From: Valencia hispanica
Lineage: Eukaryota > Chordata > Actinopteri > Cyprinodontiformes > Valenciidae
Length of the DNA stretch: 64,000 bases
Reading direction: 5' to 3'
Assembly: GCA_963556495.2 (NCBI GenBank)
Contig: OY747702.1
Coordinates: 7,860,280-7,924,279, forward strand
Part shown: positions 1 through 11,800 of the stretch, in pieces
How the letters are laid out: every line of letters starts with the position of its first letter
Numbering within the stretch: the first letter of the stretch is position 1
Position numbers and translations under genes: made by a program
The notes under the pieces: generated by a model
What the model was told of the DNA's origin: nothing
Database searches by the model: none
The model's input: only the letters and a program-made list of their open reading frames with translations

Positions 1-226
1 TGCAGCACAGTTAGCTGCTATAGGAGGTTAGAAAAGCAGCACTTTAGAACGCCCATGATCATTTCTTTTAAATATAAGGCTAGGACTCATGGTCTTAGCT
101 TCACTGAGTTTCTATCTGTGGAAATGTTTTGGTAGGCAGTTACTTTTAAGTGTTTATTTGTTGGAGCTGACAGTGATGCAGTGAGACCAGCCTAATATTA
201 ATAACTCTAATAAAAGTCTGTATTGC
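1..226. other. Non-coding flank left of the gypsy element
   Basis: I see no coding or repeat signature here. The last five bases (222-226, attgc) are the left target-site duplication of the adjoining LTR element. If fchsd1 continues leftwards, this stretch is intronic. Confidence 0.5.
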
Positions 227-983
227 TGTTAGGATTCTGGGTTTTGCTGGTGTACTGCTGCGTGTGTGTGCTCTCCTACCTTCTCTGCAGGGGCGTGGCT
301 GATTGGTGGCAGGGGCAGCTCGTTTTGGCTCATCATCTCCAGCTTCAAAAGAGGGACGGAAGCTTCAAGCTGACGCCAGATTGTTCTCGCTTCTAGCGTG
401 GTAAACATGGCCAACCTTTGCTCCAGAAAGTTTATCCTTCGATACCTCTGTGCGCTTACTCTTTCTGGTTTCCTCACAGATCCTGATCCAGACTCCTTTG
501 TCCTCCGAAGTTGGTTTCCTCCTCTGATCTCCGTTCCATCGGTGATACGTCCTGGAAACAACTTACCGACTACTCTGGATTCCCTCCTGGTCAGCTTCTG
601 CTTCGTTACCTCCACTGGTCTGCCTATTCTCCATCCGCCTGCCAATCTGCCCGCTCCACCTGCAAACACACACAGCCTTGCACAACATCAGCCTCCACTT
701 ACCTCCGGTACTGGATCCTACTTACCTTCCCCAAAGATCCGACGTCACGGTCATCTTGTGAGTAACCATTTACGTTCTGCCTCACTATCCTGTCAACATC
801 ATCTAACATCGCTTTCTGCTGCAGTTCCTCCGCCTGCCATCATGGACCCACTTCCTGGTGTTCTATCAGAGACTTTCACATTCATGATTTGTAAAATAAA
901 TATCTTTTATCATATCCAAAATTACTGTCTGGTGTTCTAATTTTGCTGCTGCCTTGGAGTCATAAAACCCTGCAAACATGACA
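227..983 (+). repeat. 5' long terminal repeat of the gypsy element
   Basis: This 757-bp LTR begins TGTTAGG and ends CATGACA, so it has TG...CA termini. Its last ~150 bp (832-983) recur at 5077-5224. A polyadenylation signal AATAAA is at 895-900. Open frames on both strands here (229-669 minus, 398-940 plus) are not genes. Confidence 0.9.
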
Positions 984-1000
984 GAATAATCTGGCCAACC

Positions 1001-1927
1001 TGACTCAGCAGCTCAATTTCAGAATGCCGTGTCTCAGCAAGGCACACTCCTGGGCCGGCACGAAACTATTATCCAGGATCTATCTCGACAATTATCAATT
1101 CAAACCTCAACAATCAGCCGTTTAAACCAGCAGGTTTTAGACATAACTAAACTAAGCCATTATCAAGATAAACCGTCCTCTACTTCCTGCTTCCGGGATG
1201 TCTTGTCACCACCCCCAGAACCATTCTCCGGTGATTTAGAAAATACAAGAGGTTTTCTCCTACAGTGTAAATTGGCTTTCTCTCGTTCTCCCCGTACATT
1301 TTCTTTGGACTCACATAAGATCAGTTACATTATTGGACTCCTCCGGGGAAAGGCTCTCAGATGGGCAGAGGCTTTTTTTCAACGAGTCTACTGTAGAAGA
1401 CACAACTTTAGAGGAATTTCTGGAATTCTTTATTTTAACCTTCTCTCCAGTCAGAAACAAGGAAGATTCGGTCCGTAAGCTTTGGTCATTTAAGCAGGGA
1501 ACTCGTCCAGTTGCTGAATTCGCTATAGATTTTAGAATCATAGCAGAAGAGTCAGGGTGGAACGATCCAGCCATAAGAGGAGCATTTTATCAAGCTCTAA
1601 ATGAAAAAATTATGGATGATCTTGCTACAAGAGATGAACCTGACACTGAATGCCTTAGCCATTAAAGTAGATAGATGCTCCAGAGAAAGAATTAAGGCTA
1701 AGATTCAATCTTCCACCCACGTAGAACACAGACCGGATTCTCCTATCCCAAAACACTTTGCCACTCCGATAGAAGGATCCCCCGAGCCTATGCTTATCAG
1801 CAGAACTCGTCTTAGTCCCCAAGAAAGACAAAAGAGGATCACCAACAATTGGTGCCTTTACTGCAGCTCTCCTGAACATTACATTTCCCACTGTCCTATT
1901 CGCCCAAAAGAGTTTTCCTGCCAGTGA
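1001..1927 (+). pseudogene. gypsy gag remnant with zinc knuckle
   Basis: Gag-like sequence spread over three frames. The N-terminal part runs to about 1380, then shifts frame to the segment ending at a stop near 1665, then shifts again to the segment ending at 1927. The last segment carries a CCHC zinc knuckle (C-x2-C-x4-H-x4-C, CLYCSSPEHYISHC) at about 1855-1896, which binds RNA in intact Gag. The expected start codon next to the DSAAQFQN reading near 1003 is mutated and no ATG precedes the frame. It cannot make a full-length Gag. Confidence 0.85.
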
Positions 1928-1939
1928 AGGTAGGGGTCG

Positions 1940-2330
1940 TGGCGAGGCCTCAACAGCTAAATAGACTCTCCGTTCCCGCAACACTCTTTGTTAAAGAAAA
2001 GAAAAACCCCTCTCATTGTACTGCTCTCATTGATTCCGGCTCTGAACAAAATCTTATTCACCCCGATCTGGTTAAGCAACATCAAATTCCCATCTATGAA
2101 TTAAGTCATCCCATTTCCGTTACAAGCTTTAGATGGTAGTACCATGACGCCCATAACCCATAAGACACAACCCGTTTCATTCATGGTTTCAGGGAACCAC
2201 CATGAGGAGATCCAATTTTTCATCTACCCAAATAGCGAAAACCCCATAGTTCTTGGGTATCCCTGGCTCGTTACACACAATCCACAAATGAATTGGATTC
2301 ACCGTAGGATCAACTCATGGAGCACGTATT
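1940..2330 (+). pseudogene. gypsy aspartic protease region of pol, broken
   Basis: The frame at 1924-2139 shows the aspartic protease active-site motif ALIDSGSE (catalytic D-S-G) near 2026-2050. A stop at ~2137 follows. The next frame (2144 on) continues the domain, with the typical IVLGYPWLVTHNPQMNW segment near 2250-2300. A further frame change leads into the RT region. The family cleaves Gag-Pol, but this copy is interrupted and non-functional. Confidence 0.8.
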
Positions 2331-3542
2331 GTTTAAAAACCTTAAGTCTGCTGTTTCAGCTAAACCTGAACCCAAATCTACTCCTGAATCCATCCCTGAC
2401 CTTACTAGTGTCCCGAAGGAATACCACGATTTAAGTCAGGTTTTCAACAAGGATCTAGCTCTCTCCCTACCACCTCATCGTCCGTATGATTTTGCTATTG
2501 ACCTTCTGCCTGGTGCTCCACTCCCTTCCGGCCGTCTATACAATCTTTCCAGCAAAGAAAGAGAAGCCATGGAAAACGACACCCAAGACTCACTAGATTC
2601 CGGCATCATCCGACCCTCGTCTTCCCCATTCGGTGCCGGATTCTTTGTGGGTAAGAAGGATGGTTCACTTCGTCCCTGCATTGATTACAGAGGTTTTAAC
2701 CAAATCACCATAAAAAAATATTCTCTCCCATTACTCTCCTCCGCCTTGGAACCCGTTAGTCAAGACACCATTTATTCAAAACTGGATCTCGGAAGCGCCT
2801 ACCATCTTGTTCGCATTCGTGAAGGAGATGAGTGGAAGGTGCCTTCAAAACACCCATAGGACATTTTGAATAAGAGGGGCGCTGGTAAAGCCGGCTGCTA
2901 CCGCGGTCTTCCAAATCCTGTTGGATTGGTTGTACCGAAACTTAATTTCCCCACGGGGATTATTAAAGTATCTCTTATCTTAATACTTGGTCATGCCTTT
3001 CGGATGATCCAACACACCCGCTGTCTTCCAGAACCTAGTTAATGATGTCCTTCGCGATTTTTCTCAACAAGTTTGTTTTTGTCTACCTCGATGACATCCT
3101 CATCTTCTCCCGTTCCCTCCAAGAACACAAGATCCATGTCCGGCAAGTCCTTCAAAGAGTTCTAGAGAACCGTCTCTATGTAAAGGCAGAGAAGTGTGAG
3201 TTCCATGTCTCATCCATAACTTTTCTTGGTTTCACCCTGGGAGACAGGCAGGTGAAGGCAGACCCAGCCAAGGTTCAAACCATCCAGGACTGGCCAGCCC
3301 CAGATTTCCGGAAAAAGCTCCAACGCTTCCTTGGTTTTGCTAACTTCTACCGTCGCTTCATCAACAATCATTGCAAACTCACAGAACCCCTGAATGCACT
3401 CACCTCTTCCAAGAGGACCTTTGAATGGACTCCTGAGTCTAATCTCGCCTTCCAACGACTGAAGGAATCCTTCATCCAGTTTCCCACCCTCACGCAACCA
3501 GACACAACTCAACAGTTCATTTTTAGAAGTCAATGCTTCTGA
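2317..3542 (+). pseudogene. gypsy reverse transcriptase, interrupted
   Basis: The fingers/palm part (frame 2317-2859) shows [20 protein letters not shown] and [13 protein letters not shown], typical of Ty3/gypsy RT. The frame then breaks at a 109-bp inserted LINE tail (2873-2981). After it comes the PFG motif with a stop, then [10 protein letters not shown], then one extra T near 3060 shifts into the frame at 3042-3542. That frame contains the catalytic YLDD box (about 3081-3092) and the [12 protein letters not shown] connection motif. This copy cannot make active enzyme. Confidence 0.9.
2873..2981 (+). mobile_element. 5'-truncated LINE 3' end nested in gypsy RT
   Basis: Foreign 109-bp sequence between the codons for GHFEY and LVMPFG. 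It ends in a fish LINE-type tail, acggggattattaaagtatc followed by short tcttat repeats. The bases aata at 2869-2872 and 2982-2985 flank it as a probable 4-bp target duplication. Removing one copy restores the RT reading at that point. The tail resembles that of the Rex1-like LINE at 14.7 kb but the family is not certain. Confidence 0.7.
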
Positions 3543-3900
3543 CACCGCCATCGGTGCCATTCTCTCCCAAAGATCTGACTTCAGACCATAAGATTCATCC
3601 GTGTGCTTTCTTCTCCAAAAGATTCTCCCCTGCAGAGAGAAATTACGACATCGGTGACCGAGAGCTCCTCGCCATAAAATTGGCTCTGGAGGAATGGCGT
3701 CACTAGCAGGAGGGTACGGAGATTCCCGTTATCGTCTGGACTGACCACAAGAGTTTTTCATACATTCAATCTGCCAAAAGACTCAACCCCAGACAGTTCA
3801 GCTGGTCCCTCTTCTTCAACCTCAACATCTCCTATCGTCCTGGATCCAAGAACATAAAACCGGACGCTTTATCCAGAATTCACCAGACCGATGATTCACT
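3525..3900 (+). pseudogene. gypsy RNase H region, broken
   Basis: Downstream of the RT, the reading [17 protein letters not shown] at ~3525-3575 matches the start of the Ty3/gypsy RNase H domain. The residue that is normally the first catalytic Asp (EVDAS in relatives) reads Asn. Stops and frame changes follow at ~3590-3900, although fragments of the domain remain recognisable. The copy is inactive. Confidence 0.65.
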
Positions 3901-4029
3901 TCCCGAAGAAACCACCATACTTCCACCCTCCTGTTTTATCGGCTCTCTCACCTGGGAAATTGAAAAATCAATCCGAAACGCCCACCAGAACGAACCCGAC
4001 CCAGGTGGGGGACCCCCCGGCCGTCTGTA

Positions 4030-4680
4030 TCTGCCATCAGCCATCCGAGCACAGACCCATGCTTCCAAGTTCTCCTGTCATCCCGGCACCAGTCGCACCA
4101 TTGCCCTCCTGCGCAGATATTTCTGGTGGCCATCCCTTAACAAGGATGTAGCTGAGTATATTTCAGCCTGTCATATCTGCAACCAAAATAAATCATCCCA
4201 TCAACCTCCTGCTGGTCTACTGCAACCACTCTCAAAACCTTCTCGACCCTGGTCTCACATCGCACTGGATTTCATCACCGGCCTCCCACCTTCTAAAGGT
4301 AAAACCGCCATTTTATCAGTCATTGACCGTTTTTCTAAAGCCTGTCATCTCATCCCTCTCCCTAAGCTTCCCTCATCCACAGAAACTGTCCGCCAGCTCA
4401 TTCTTCACATCTTCAAACTCCATGGTATCCCCTCTGAAATAGTCTCCGATCGTGGTCCTCAGTTCATTTCAGCCATCTGGAAACAGTTCTGTTCCGCCTT
4501 GGGAGCCACCTCCAAACTCACCTCTGGTTATCATCCTCCGTCAAACGGTCAGTGTGAAAGATTAAACCAAGAAATTGAAAACACCCTTCGTTGTCTTTGC
4601 AGTTTAAACCCACTCACCTGGTCCATCCATCTCCCGTGTCGAGTACTCTCACAATTCACACATCTCTTCTGCTAGAGGAT
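4030..4680 (+). pseudogene. gypsy integrase domain, long open run
   Basis: An open frame without a usable start runs from about 4030 to 4670. It begins with an HHCC zinc-binding segment (THASKFSCHPG ... CHICNQNK) and continues into the catalytic core with ALDFITG, VSDRGPQF and NGQCERLNQE, the D, D and E of the DDE triad. The frame ends in stops after ~4670. It is the best preserved part of the element, but lacks its upstream fusion and C-terminal part. Confidence 0.85.
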
Positions 4681-4689
4681 TCTCCCCCT

Positions 4690-5076
4690 TTGAAATATCA
4701 CTCGGCTACCAACCTTCTCTACTCCTAGACTCTTTCCCTGACCCAGTGGTGCCATCGGTCCATGCTCGCAAACGTGCCATCAGACGTGTCTGGAACCAAG
4801 CTCACGCTGCCCTTCAAGGCACTGCAGCAAAGAATAAACGTTACGCGGATAAGAAGAGACGACCAACACCCCAATAATCATCTGGTCAACAGGTATGGCT
4901 CTCGTCCAAAGATTTTCCCCTCAGATCTCATCCTAGAAAACTTGCCCCTCGGTCCATTCCCCATCAAGAAAGTCATCAGTCCGTTCACAGTCAAACTCAA
5001 GATTCCATCCCATCTCCGTGTTCATCCGGTATTCCATGTGTCCCAGATCAAACCTGTGTCCTCCAGTTCTTTGTCT
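4690..5076 (+). pseudogene. gypsy pol C-terminal tail, truncated
   Basis: Frames here encode the post-integrase region, including [20 protein letters not shown] and [15 protein letters not shown], the conserved segment just before the chromodomain in fish chromoviral elements. No chromodomain follows. The sequence jumps directly into LTR sequence at about 5077, so the end of pol was lost in a deletion. Confidence 0.75.
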
Positions 5077-5224
5077 GCCTGCCATCGTGGACCCACTTCC
5101 TGGTGTGCTATCAGACTTTCACATTCATTATTTGTAAAATAAATATCTTATCATATCCAAAATTACTGTCTGGTGTTCTGATTTTGCTGCTGCCTTTGAG
5201 TCATAAAACCCTGCAAACATGAAA
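5077..5224 (+). repeat. 3' LTR remnant of the gypsy element
   Basis: 148 bp aligned to the end of the 5' LTR (832-983), including the AATAAA at 5138-5143. It ends CATGAAA where the 5' LTR has CATGACA. The first ~605 bp of this LTR are missing. The right target duplication attgc follows at 5225-5229. Confidence 0.88.
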
Positions 5225-5304
5225 ATTGCAGCTTTAATAAATCCGTTCCTGCTTGCCAGAAAATGTGATGTTCAGTGATTTTTTTTATTTTATTTTTTTT
5301 TGTC

Positions 5305-5440
5305 ACTTGTGTGTATGTACACTCCTTGAACCTTTTTATATTGTGTTGTTTCACAACCTCCAAAGTGTTTTATTGGGATTTTATGTGATGCAACACAAAG
5401 TAGCGTATAGTTATGAAGGAAGGAAAACTGAGACTCAGAA
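5305..5440. repeat. Tc1-type terminal inverted repeat fragment
   Basis: The stretch around gttttattgggattttatg and tgcaacacaaagtag matches the terminal repeat of the fish Tc1 family that begins CAGTGCCTTGCAAA, also seen at 24399. Neither a transposase nor a second terminal repeat is present. The rest of 5230-5743 holds a possible extra fchsd1 exon and nothing else I can identify. Confidence 0.5.
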
Positions 5441-5549
5441 GTCACTTAAAAAGTAAACAGTGGCAGGTCAGAAGTTTAAAGCATAGTAAGGTTAGAAAAC
5501 AAAGTCACAAGTGTTGAACGTCCCACAGAGCTCTGTTCAATCAATCATC

Positions 5550-5622
5550 TGAACATGGAAGTTTGGGCTCTCCAGGTAAACTGGAGGACTTGCAGCAGGG
5601 AAAATGTAACTTCATGATACAC
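5550..5622 (-). CDS. Possible fchsd1 exon 10, uncertain
   Basis: After an AAAG acceptor-like site, the frame reads VYHEVTFSLLQVLQFTWRA to a stop at ~5547. Position, phase and weak resemblance (a LFLQ...QF pattern) suit the next family exon. However, I see no donor before the stop and part of the expected sequence is missing. It may be a decayed exon or chance. Confidence 0.3.
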
Positions 5623-5743
5623 CTTTACAGATATGAACTTTATGGAAGACCGGCAAAAAGAGAGCCAGTGTGTTTGTGCTGAGATTGTTTCATCTGTTTC
5701 CACTGCAAGTGCTGTAGGATGATACGCACAGTAGCCTGCAGAC

Positions 5744-5866
5744 CTTAGCAACACCATCCCATATCCTGCTGAACTGCTTGTGTGAGGCCAGACAAGTGTT
5801 CATCTCTGTTCCACAGAGCCGGGTGAAGTGGTGTCTCATGTCATCGTAAACATCACCGTCCATTTG
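5744..5866 (-). CDS. fchsd1: fchsd1 exon 9
   Basis: 123 bp with acceptor CTCACCAG and donor GTCTGCAG, phase 0 at both ends. It encodes [19 protein letters not shown] and [12 protein letters not shown], the last F-BAR helices. Confidence 0.9.
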
Positions 5867-8800
5867 CTGGTGAGGGAAGAAGAGGAACGCTTTTAGATTT
5901 AAACTGTTAAACAGGCACTTTATGTATTTTGTACCCCAAAGTACGACAAAGAAAGCCTGTCTCATCTCTAGTTTGTGACAAAGTAACATGGTCAGAAGCA
6001 CCCTTCCACTTTATCAGTGTGTGTGTGTCTGACCTCCATTAGAAGTGGTAGTTCATGAGTGTGGTAATGCTGCTGATGTGCGTTGACGGCTGCGAGTGTC
6101 AGCAGATACTCATTACGGGCTTCGACTAAACGGTCCTCACACTCTTTCAGCCTGGCACCGAGCTGCAAAAACATGGATACACACAGAATGGCTAATCACA
6201 CACATTTATTTTCACTTTTACTACAATAAAATTAAACTAACTTTTAAATGCCCAGAAAGAGCAAAACAAATTGAAAACACAGAAACAGCTATAATCTACT
6301 CCAACATGTCGGTCCAGGTTCGTACCTTAGCAGTCATCTTATGTAGACCTGATTTGAAGTGGAAAATTCCAAGTTCACTTTTTCTACCTCTGTATGATGA
6401 CATGAATTAAAACATGTTACAAATAAGCCAAAAAGAATGCAATGATGCCACTTATGACATGAAACATTAGATAAGATTGTGCTTGATTCATTTGGTAGCA
6501 TTTAAATGCACTTAGTCAGAAAAACATGTTTAAGAGCCATGTTGTTTCTCATGATGTTTACAAACTGTTAGGAAAAAACTAGCCAAAAATTACTGCCTTA
6601 TATAATATGCTATATAAGTTGACAGACACAGATATAATACATAACAACTCTATATATTCATTTTTGGAAATCAGAACTTTAATTACAGAAGAGCAAACAT
6701 GTTTTTAAGAAAATTATGAAACATAAATGAGTTGCTAAGGGCCTTTCCATAAGACAGGAACTTTAAAGCAACATTGTCTGACCTCTTTAAACAGAAAGGT
6801 ACTAGGATAAATGGATGGTGATGTGTCATTTGAATCCAATGAGCAAGACTGAATGTTGTAAAGTCCTGCCCACAGATCCTCTATGCAGGATGGATGAGTG
6901 ACCTTTCTGAAACCAAACAAGTTAGGACGACAAATTTCTACTCATACGCCAAAAAGTATCTCTGTTGGAAACGTGTTGGCTTCAAGCTGAGGGACTTAGA
7001 TTATGCAACTGAGATAGTAGCTCACTATAGTATAGTGAGCATTGAGGTGACTGAACATATTTATTGTTCAGGTGAGAAATCGAGTTTATGGAAGAAACTC
7101 AGAGACTTTTACTGTCTGCTGACTGATCAGGTGCACTGTATTCGGCTGATGGAATAAGTCCTGAATGACTTGTTCAAAACTCTGCAGAAAGAATCTTTTG
7201 AATTACAGATTTCTTTGAGAGAGAGGGAGTCTGTCTATGCTGATGCGCCACTGGCCTGCTGCCCTGCCGCTGACCTGCCGGCTATTGCCATCCGTGAAAG
7301 GCGAGTGGTCCGTGGGAAAAGGACATTCCGAGCCAGCGGTGGCTAGTAGCCGCATCCAAAGCCTCACTTTTAGCGCCCCAGACAGCAACTGCGAACTGAC
7401 CAGTTTTAACAGCTGGTTTCTCTGCTTTATCGCCAGTCTTTTTAGACAGTAGAGCCACCCTTCAATGGAGAGTCGTTCCAAGTAAGGTTGTGTCTGGGCA
7501 GAGATAAATTAGCATAAGATAAACAAATTCAAATGTGTTTGATTGTCTATTTCACTGTGTTTTTGAAGGTTTATGACTGATAGTTGTTATAAACTGAGTT
7601 ACACTGAGTTACTTTAAATCCCTGAAAACCCATTGTTTAGAGCTGCCTTTGATTAATTGATTAATAAGTGAAAGGTCACAATAATAGTATGTTTGAATGT
7701 TCTTTTCTGTCTTTTTGTTTTTATTGTAGCTTTTAGTTTTTTTTCCTCATCATGTAAAGCACCTTTATTTGCCTTATTACTGAAAGTGTGCTAAATAAAC
7801 TTGCCTTGCTATGTCAAGAAGGTGGAGTCACAACAACAATCTTGTCTAGGTTACCAAAAACAGTAGCGCCGGCTCTGAATAACAGAGTATCCTGATGAAA
7901 TTTGCTCCTTTTCATTCACTACTGTGGCAAACTACAGGTGCACATTGCTCCACAGAGTGCTTTTAAACCTCTGGGTAGGGAGTCAATCTTCTGGGTGTCC
8001 AGGCTACTACCTCTCAGCGAGCAGTTCTCCTGGCTTCCTCCTCCTCATTGGATAAAAGTGTCTTATGAATCTTAGCTCTATGAACTCACATTGGGGTTTA
8101 AAGCTTATGTATCATTTGGGTGGCCACAGTGTGTTCCATTCATTCCTGGGTTTGGTGTTCTACACCAATCGTCGTCACTCATCAGCCACTTTGAGTCTTC
8201 TTGGCTGCGTTGTGCTCGTTGGTATATGTTCACATTTTGCAGCATTTCTAGATTTTGGATGTGGAAATGATTGTAACCATTAAAAGCTTGAAAACAAGTC
8301 ATGAACATGATGATAAATACCCTTTAACCTTCTTGGATTTCCATTTAAAGAGGGTGTTTGAAGCCGGTTAACATGTAAACCAGTGTAGATCATGTTTTAC
8401 TGAAACACTGACCTTATCTGTGCATCAGCTGCTTTCTCTCTGGCCACACTGGCAATGTGACTCAGGTGGTGGTAGCTCTTCCTGACCCTGTGCAGTTCTC
8501 GTAGTGCGTCCACCACCTCACCCTGCACCCTCTGGAGTCTCTCCACGCCCTGCAATTTGTCATTTCCTCATCATTGTTTCTTAGGGGCCACATCTTGTGC
8601 CAAATGATCCTCAACATTATGTTCACATGCTGTCTCACTCTTTTGACTCGAATCTCCTTTGCATTGTGGAGACTTCTGGAGGCGTGTCCAGAAAGACTGC
8701 GGTATTCTTCTGCAGCAGCAAGTCGTGAAGCCGCAGTGTGAGCTGTGGCATCCACCACAGATCGCCACACACCAAACACACTCCTGAAAACATATGCACC

Positions 8801-11800
8801 ATCAACAATAACTGATACAAATACTGGAACGGTATACGCCAAGAATGTTGCTGATCAGCAAATCTGAGTTAGAACTTTAGTACAGTTATTTTAGTCATTT
8901 TCAGAACAGTATTTTCCAGTTATGAATATTTAAAGGTTAGTCACCTTAATTAATTTAACGAGCACACATGAGGCCTTTTAGAAAGTTTTGATAGTATCAT
9001 GGGAAACCTACTGTCATTGTAATGTTTTTTTTTTGTTTTTTTTTACGTGTCCTGTTTGGCAGTACCAAGTAGAAGCCCAACAGATTTACTTTCACAAGCG
9101 GAGCAGTACAGCTTTTGCTATAGTACTCCACATAATATATGTGTGAAAAATCTTTATTATGAATTGTTGGGTTTAATATTTCCTGATGTTATGGACACGG
9201 AGACGGAAAATTAAGGAGAAGAAAGAAGGAAGATGAAGAAGAGAGGTAGGAAACAAAAAGTCAAGAGAGAGGGTGAGTTGAAAATACAAGAGAGGAAGGG
9301 GAACAAAGAAAACACAGGAAGACATTGAAGTCTGCGGGCCGGTCAACGGACCGGGGGAGCAGGGGGCCAGGGGCACCCCACCCCCCAGCAGGGACCCGAC
9401 AAGGGACCGGCCGACGAGGGGCCCCCGGCACTGCAGGGGCCGTGGCCGGCCGCCGGCCGCCACGCGCCGCCTCCACCTTAGGCCAATCCCCACTGCCAAC
9501 ATCCCAGCGCCCCACCGATAGCCGCAGGGGACGGACAGCATCCCCAGGCCGGGCTCAGCCAGCATCTGGACGCCAAGTTGTACCAGCTCCCGGGTCCTGA
9601 TCCCGCGCAACGCAGGGCGCCGAGACCAGGCATCCAACGAGGGCCAGGGCCAGTCCAACCCGCCAATGAACCGGCCACGCACGGCGCGCACAGAACAGGT
9701 GATCAAACGAGCAGAGACGCCGGATCTGCATCCCGCCGAGCCACAGAGCAGGCACCACTCAACAATCCCAAACCTGGCACCTCTACAAGAGGTGCCCCAA
9801 CCAACCAAAGGAAGATATCGGCCCAGCGCATCGGCCGACCGACACACCGGCCCCCCCAGCCCCGGCCAAGCACGCACCAGGTCCGAACTGGATTGACCAC
9901 CGATGCACCAGCAGGCAGAGGCCCCCGTCACCGGCGGGGAGTGACGGAGGGGAAATAGGCCCCCCATTAAGTGTAAGGCCTGAGGTGCGCCAGGCGAGGG
10001 GGCAGACCAAGATCCAACCTGACAGGTAGACAAAGACATATAGACACAGTCATACGTTCCCTCCCTCTTAAACCCATACATTCTCACTGACTCACCAAGA
10101 CATCCCAAAAAATGACGCTGTAGCCTCACTCACACACCCCATGCACACTTTATGCTCCCAGGTCCAGGTACCGATGCCCCAGTAGAGCCACCAGCCCCCG
10201 GACCCGGGAGATGGACCCCATACCTTCTAGGATGGAGACAAGCAGACCGCCAAGGGCCCCACAGTGGCAAAGCAGCCCGACAGCCCAGGACCCCGACCAG
10301 ACCGCCTGTCCTCCTCCGGACCCCAACCCCTGATGGCCCGTAGCGAACAGGGGTGGGAAAAGACCCCTAGCCTCCATCCTCCCGCTCGAGTATGGTGTTG
10401 ATGCGTGTTGTTATAATGTGCATTTAAAACAGAGGGGTGGGATGTGGGGAAGGCAGCCACACATCCCCCAACCCCCACCCCGAGCCCTCAGTGTCTATAT
10501 GTGATTTAACAGTGGGCACCGGCACCAGAGGTGAAGCTGATTGTACCGCTCCCCCTCTGGATGCCGAAAAGTGTGCCCACCCTAAAGTCCCTACATATGT
10601 GTTGTGTGAGAATGTTATAAGTGGGAGTGTCTAAGTTGTATATTAAAATTGGGACCCAGGACACCACGGGATAGCGAGGAGGGAAGCCCCTCCTCACACC
10701 CCTGTGATGTGCCCATGCCCCAAGACCCTATATGAGTGGTAAAGTGATGGAGCGGGTGGACAGAGGTGTCCAGGGATGGGGAGGGAAGGACTGGGAGACA
10801 AAATGTCTTCCCAGGGAGCCAGCTCCCCCACTGACCCCAATAGGCACCGCTGTTCACCGGGATCCACCAGGGGAGGGAGGCCATGGCACGTTCGACCCGG
10901 GGCCCACGGCCACAGCACCACAAAGCCCCACGGACCCCAAGGCAGTCCCCCCAGCCCCATCCCAGAAGGGGAACTAAACCCACCCTGACATTCGCTCTAC
11001 TCTCAAAACACAAAAGACACTAGACACCCAGGTTGAGTTCCGACCGAACCCGGCCAAATGCCCAACCCCAGCGTCCCACACAAAGACCAAGACCCAGGAG
11101 CCAAGTCCAGTGCAAAAAAGGACTGATCCGGCCCAGAAACGCCACCCAGCCGCCGCGACCAGCAGCCAGGCACCCCAACCAGCAAACAAGGTGAGTCGCC
11201 ATATAGGGACTGGCGATGACAATCGGCCCAGAGAAAAAGAGAGAGGCGGCTGCACATGCCGGCCGCCGGCCGGCCACCACCACCACAGCCAACAGAGACC
11301 CCACGCCGGCCGACCCCCAGCCAGGACCACAGCTAGGGGGCGCGGCGCCCCCGAGCCCTGAATCCCCAGGCCAACCCCAGACCCTACCCAGGCGCAGCAC
11401 GGCCACCAGGCCAGTAACCCATGTCCGCCAGTGCAACCCCCCCAAGGCACCGCATGCAGCCACCAGGAGTCACCACCCAAAGCCCAACCCCAGGCCGGCC
11501 ACGACGTCCAGCGCCCCATCCGCCCAGTGATCCCACCCCCAGACGCCTCCAACCCCAAAACCCCCACATGAGCAACAGTGTCCCAAACGACAAAACCAAG
11601 TGCCCCCCACCCCCACTAGGTGATGGAGCCGATCAAAGGAGCCCAGAGAAATTGATCAGATATGGAGCCAGAGGCCGTCTCAAGACCAATATGGTCCAAC
11701 AAGAGATTTCTATACTGATTAATATTAAGAGCTTTTTTATTTTTCCAGTTCAGAAGGATAGTTTTCTTAGTGATGCATAAGGCAATGTGAACCATTAGAA

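Larger units (their letters stand above)
227..5224 (+). mobile_element. Ty3/gypsy LTR retrotransposon, degenerate, fish chromovirus-like
   Basis: A plus-strand LTR element with gag, protease, reverse transcriptase, RNase H and integrase in the Ty3/gypsy order. The left LTR starts TGTT at 227 and ends GACA at 983. The right LTR survives only as its last ~148 bp. The 5-bp direct repeat attgc at 222-226 and 5225-5229 is a target-site duplication and fixes both ends. Every domain is broken by frameshifts or stops, a LINE tail is inserted in the RT, and the end of pol plus ~600 bp of the right LTR is deleted. Protein similarity suggests the sushi-ichi-like group of fish gypsy elements, but I have not computed a tree. 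It lies in plus orientation, antisense to fchsd1. Confidence 0.93.

Noticed and set aside
229..940. 146- and 180-aa frames at the left end
   Set aside because: Both lie in the gypsy LTR and do not resemble any protein.
8065..8308. Short frames on both strands in fchsd1 intron 6
   Set aside because: No family match and no phase-compatible splice sites.
9173..11599. Many long minus- and plus-strand open frames (up to 318 aa)
   Set aside because: They lie in the GC-rich L1 3' UTR, occur in overlapping frames on both strands, and are not kept as the same protein in the second copy. GC-rich sequence has few stops by chance.
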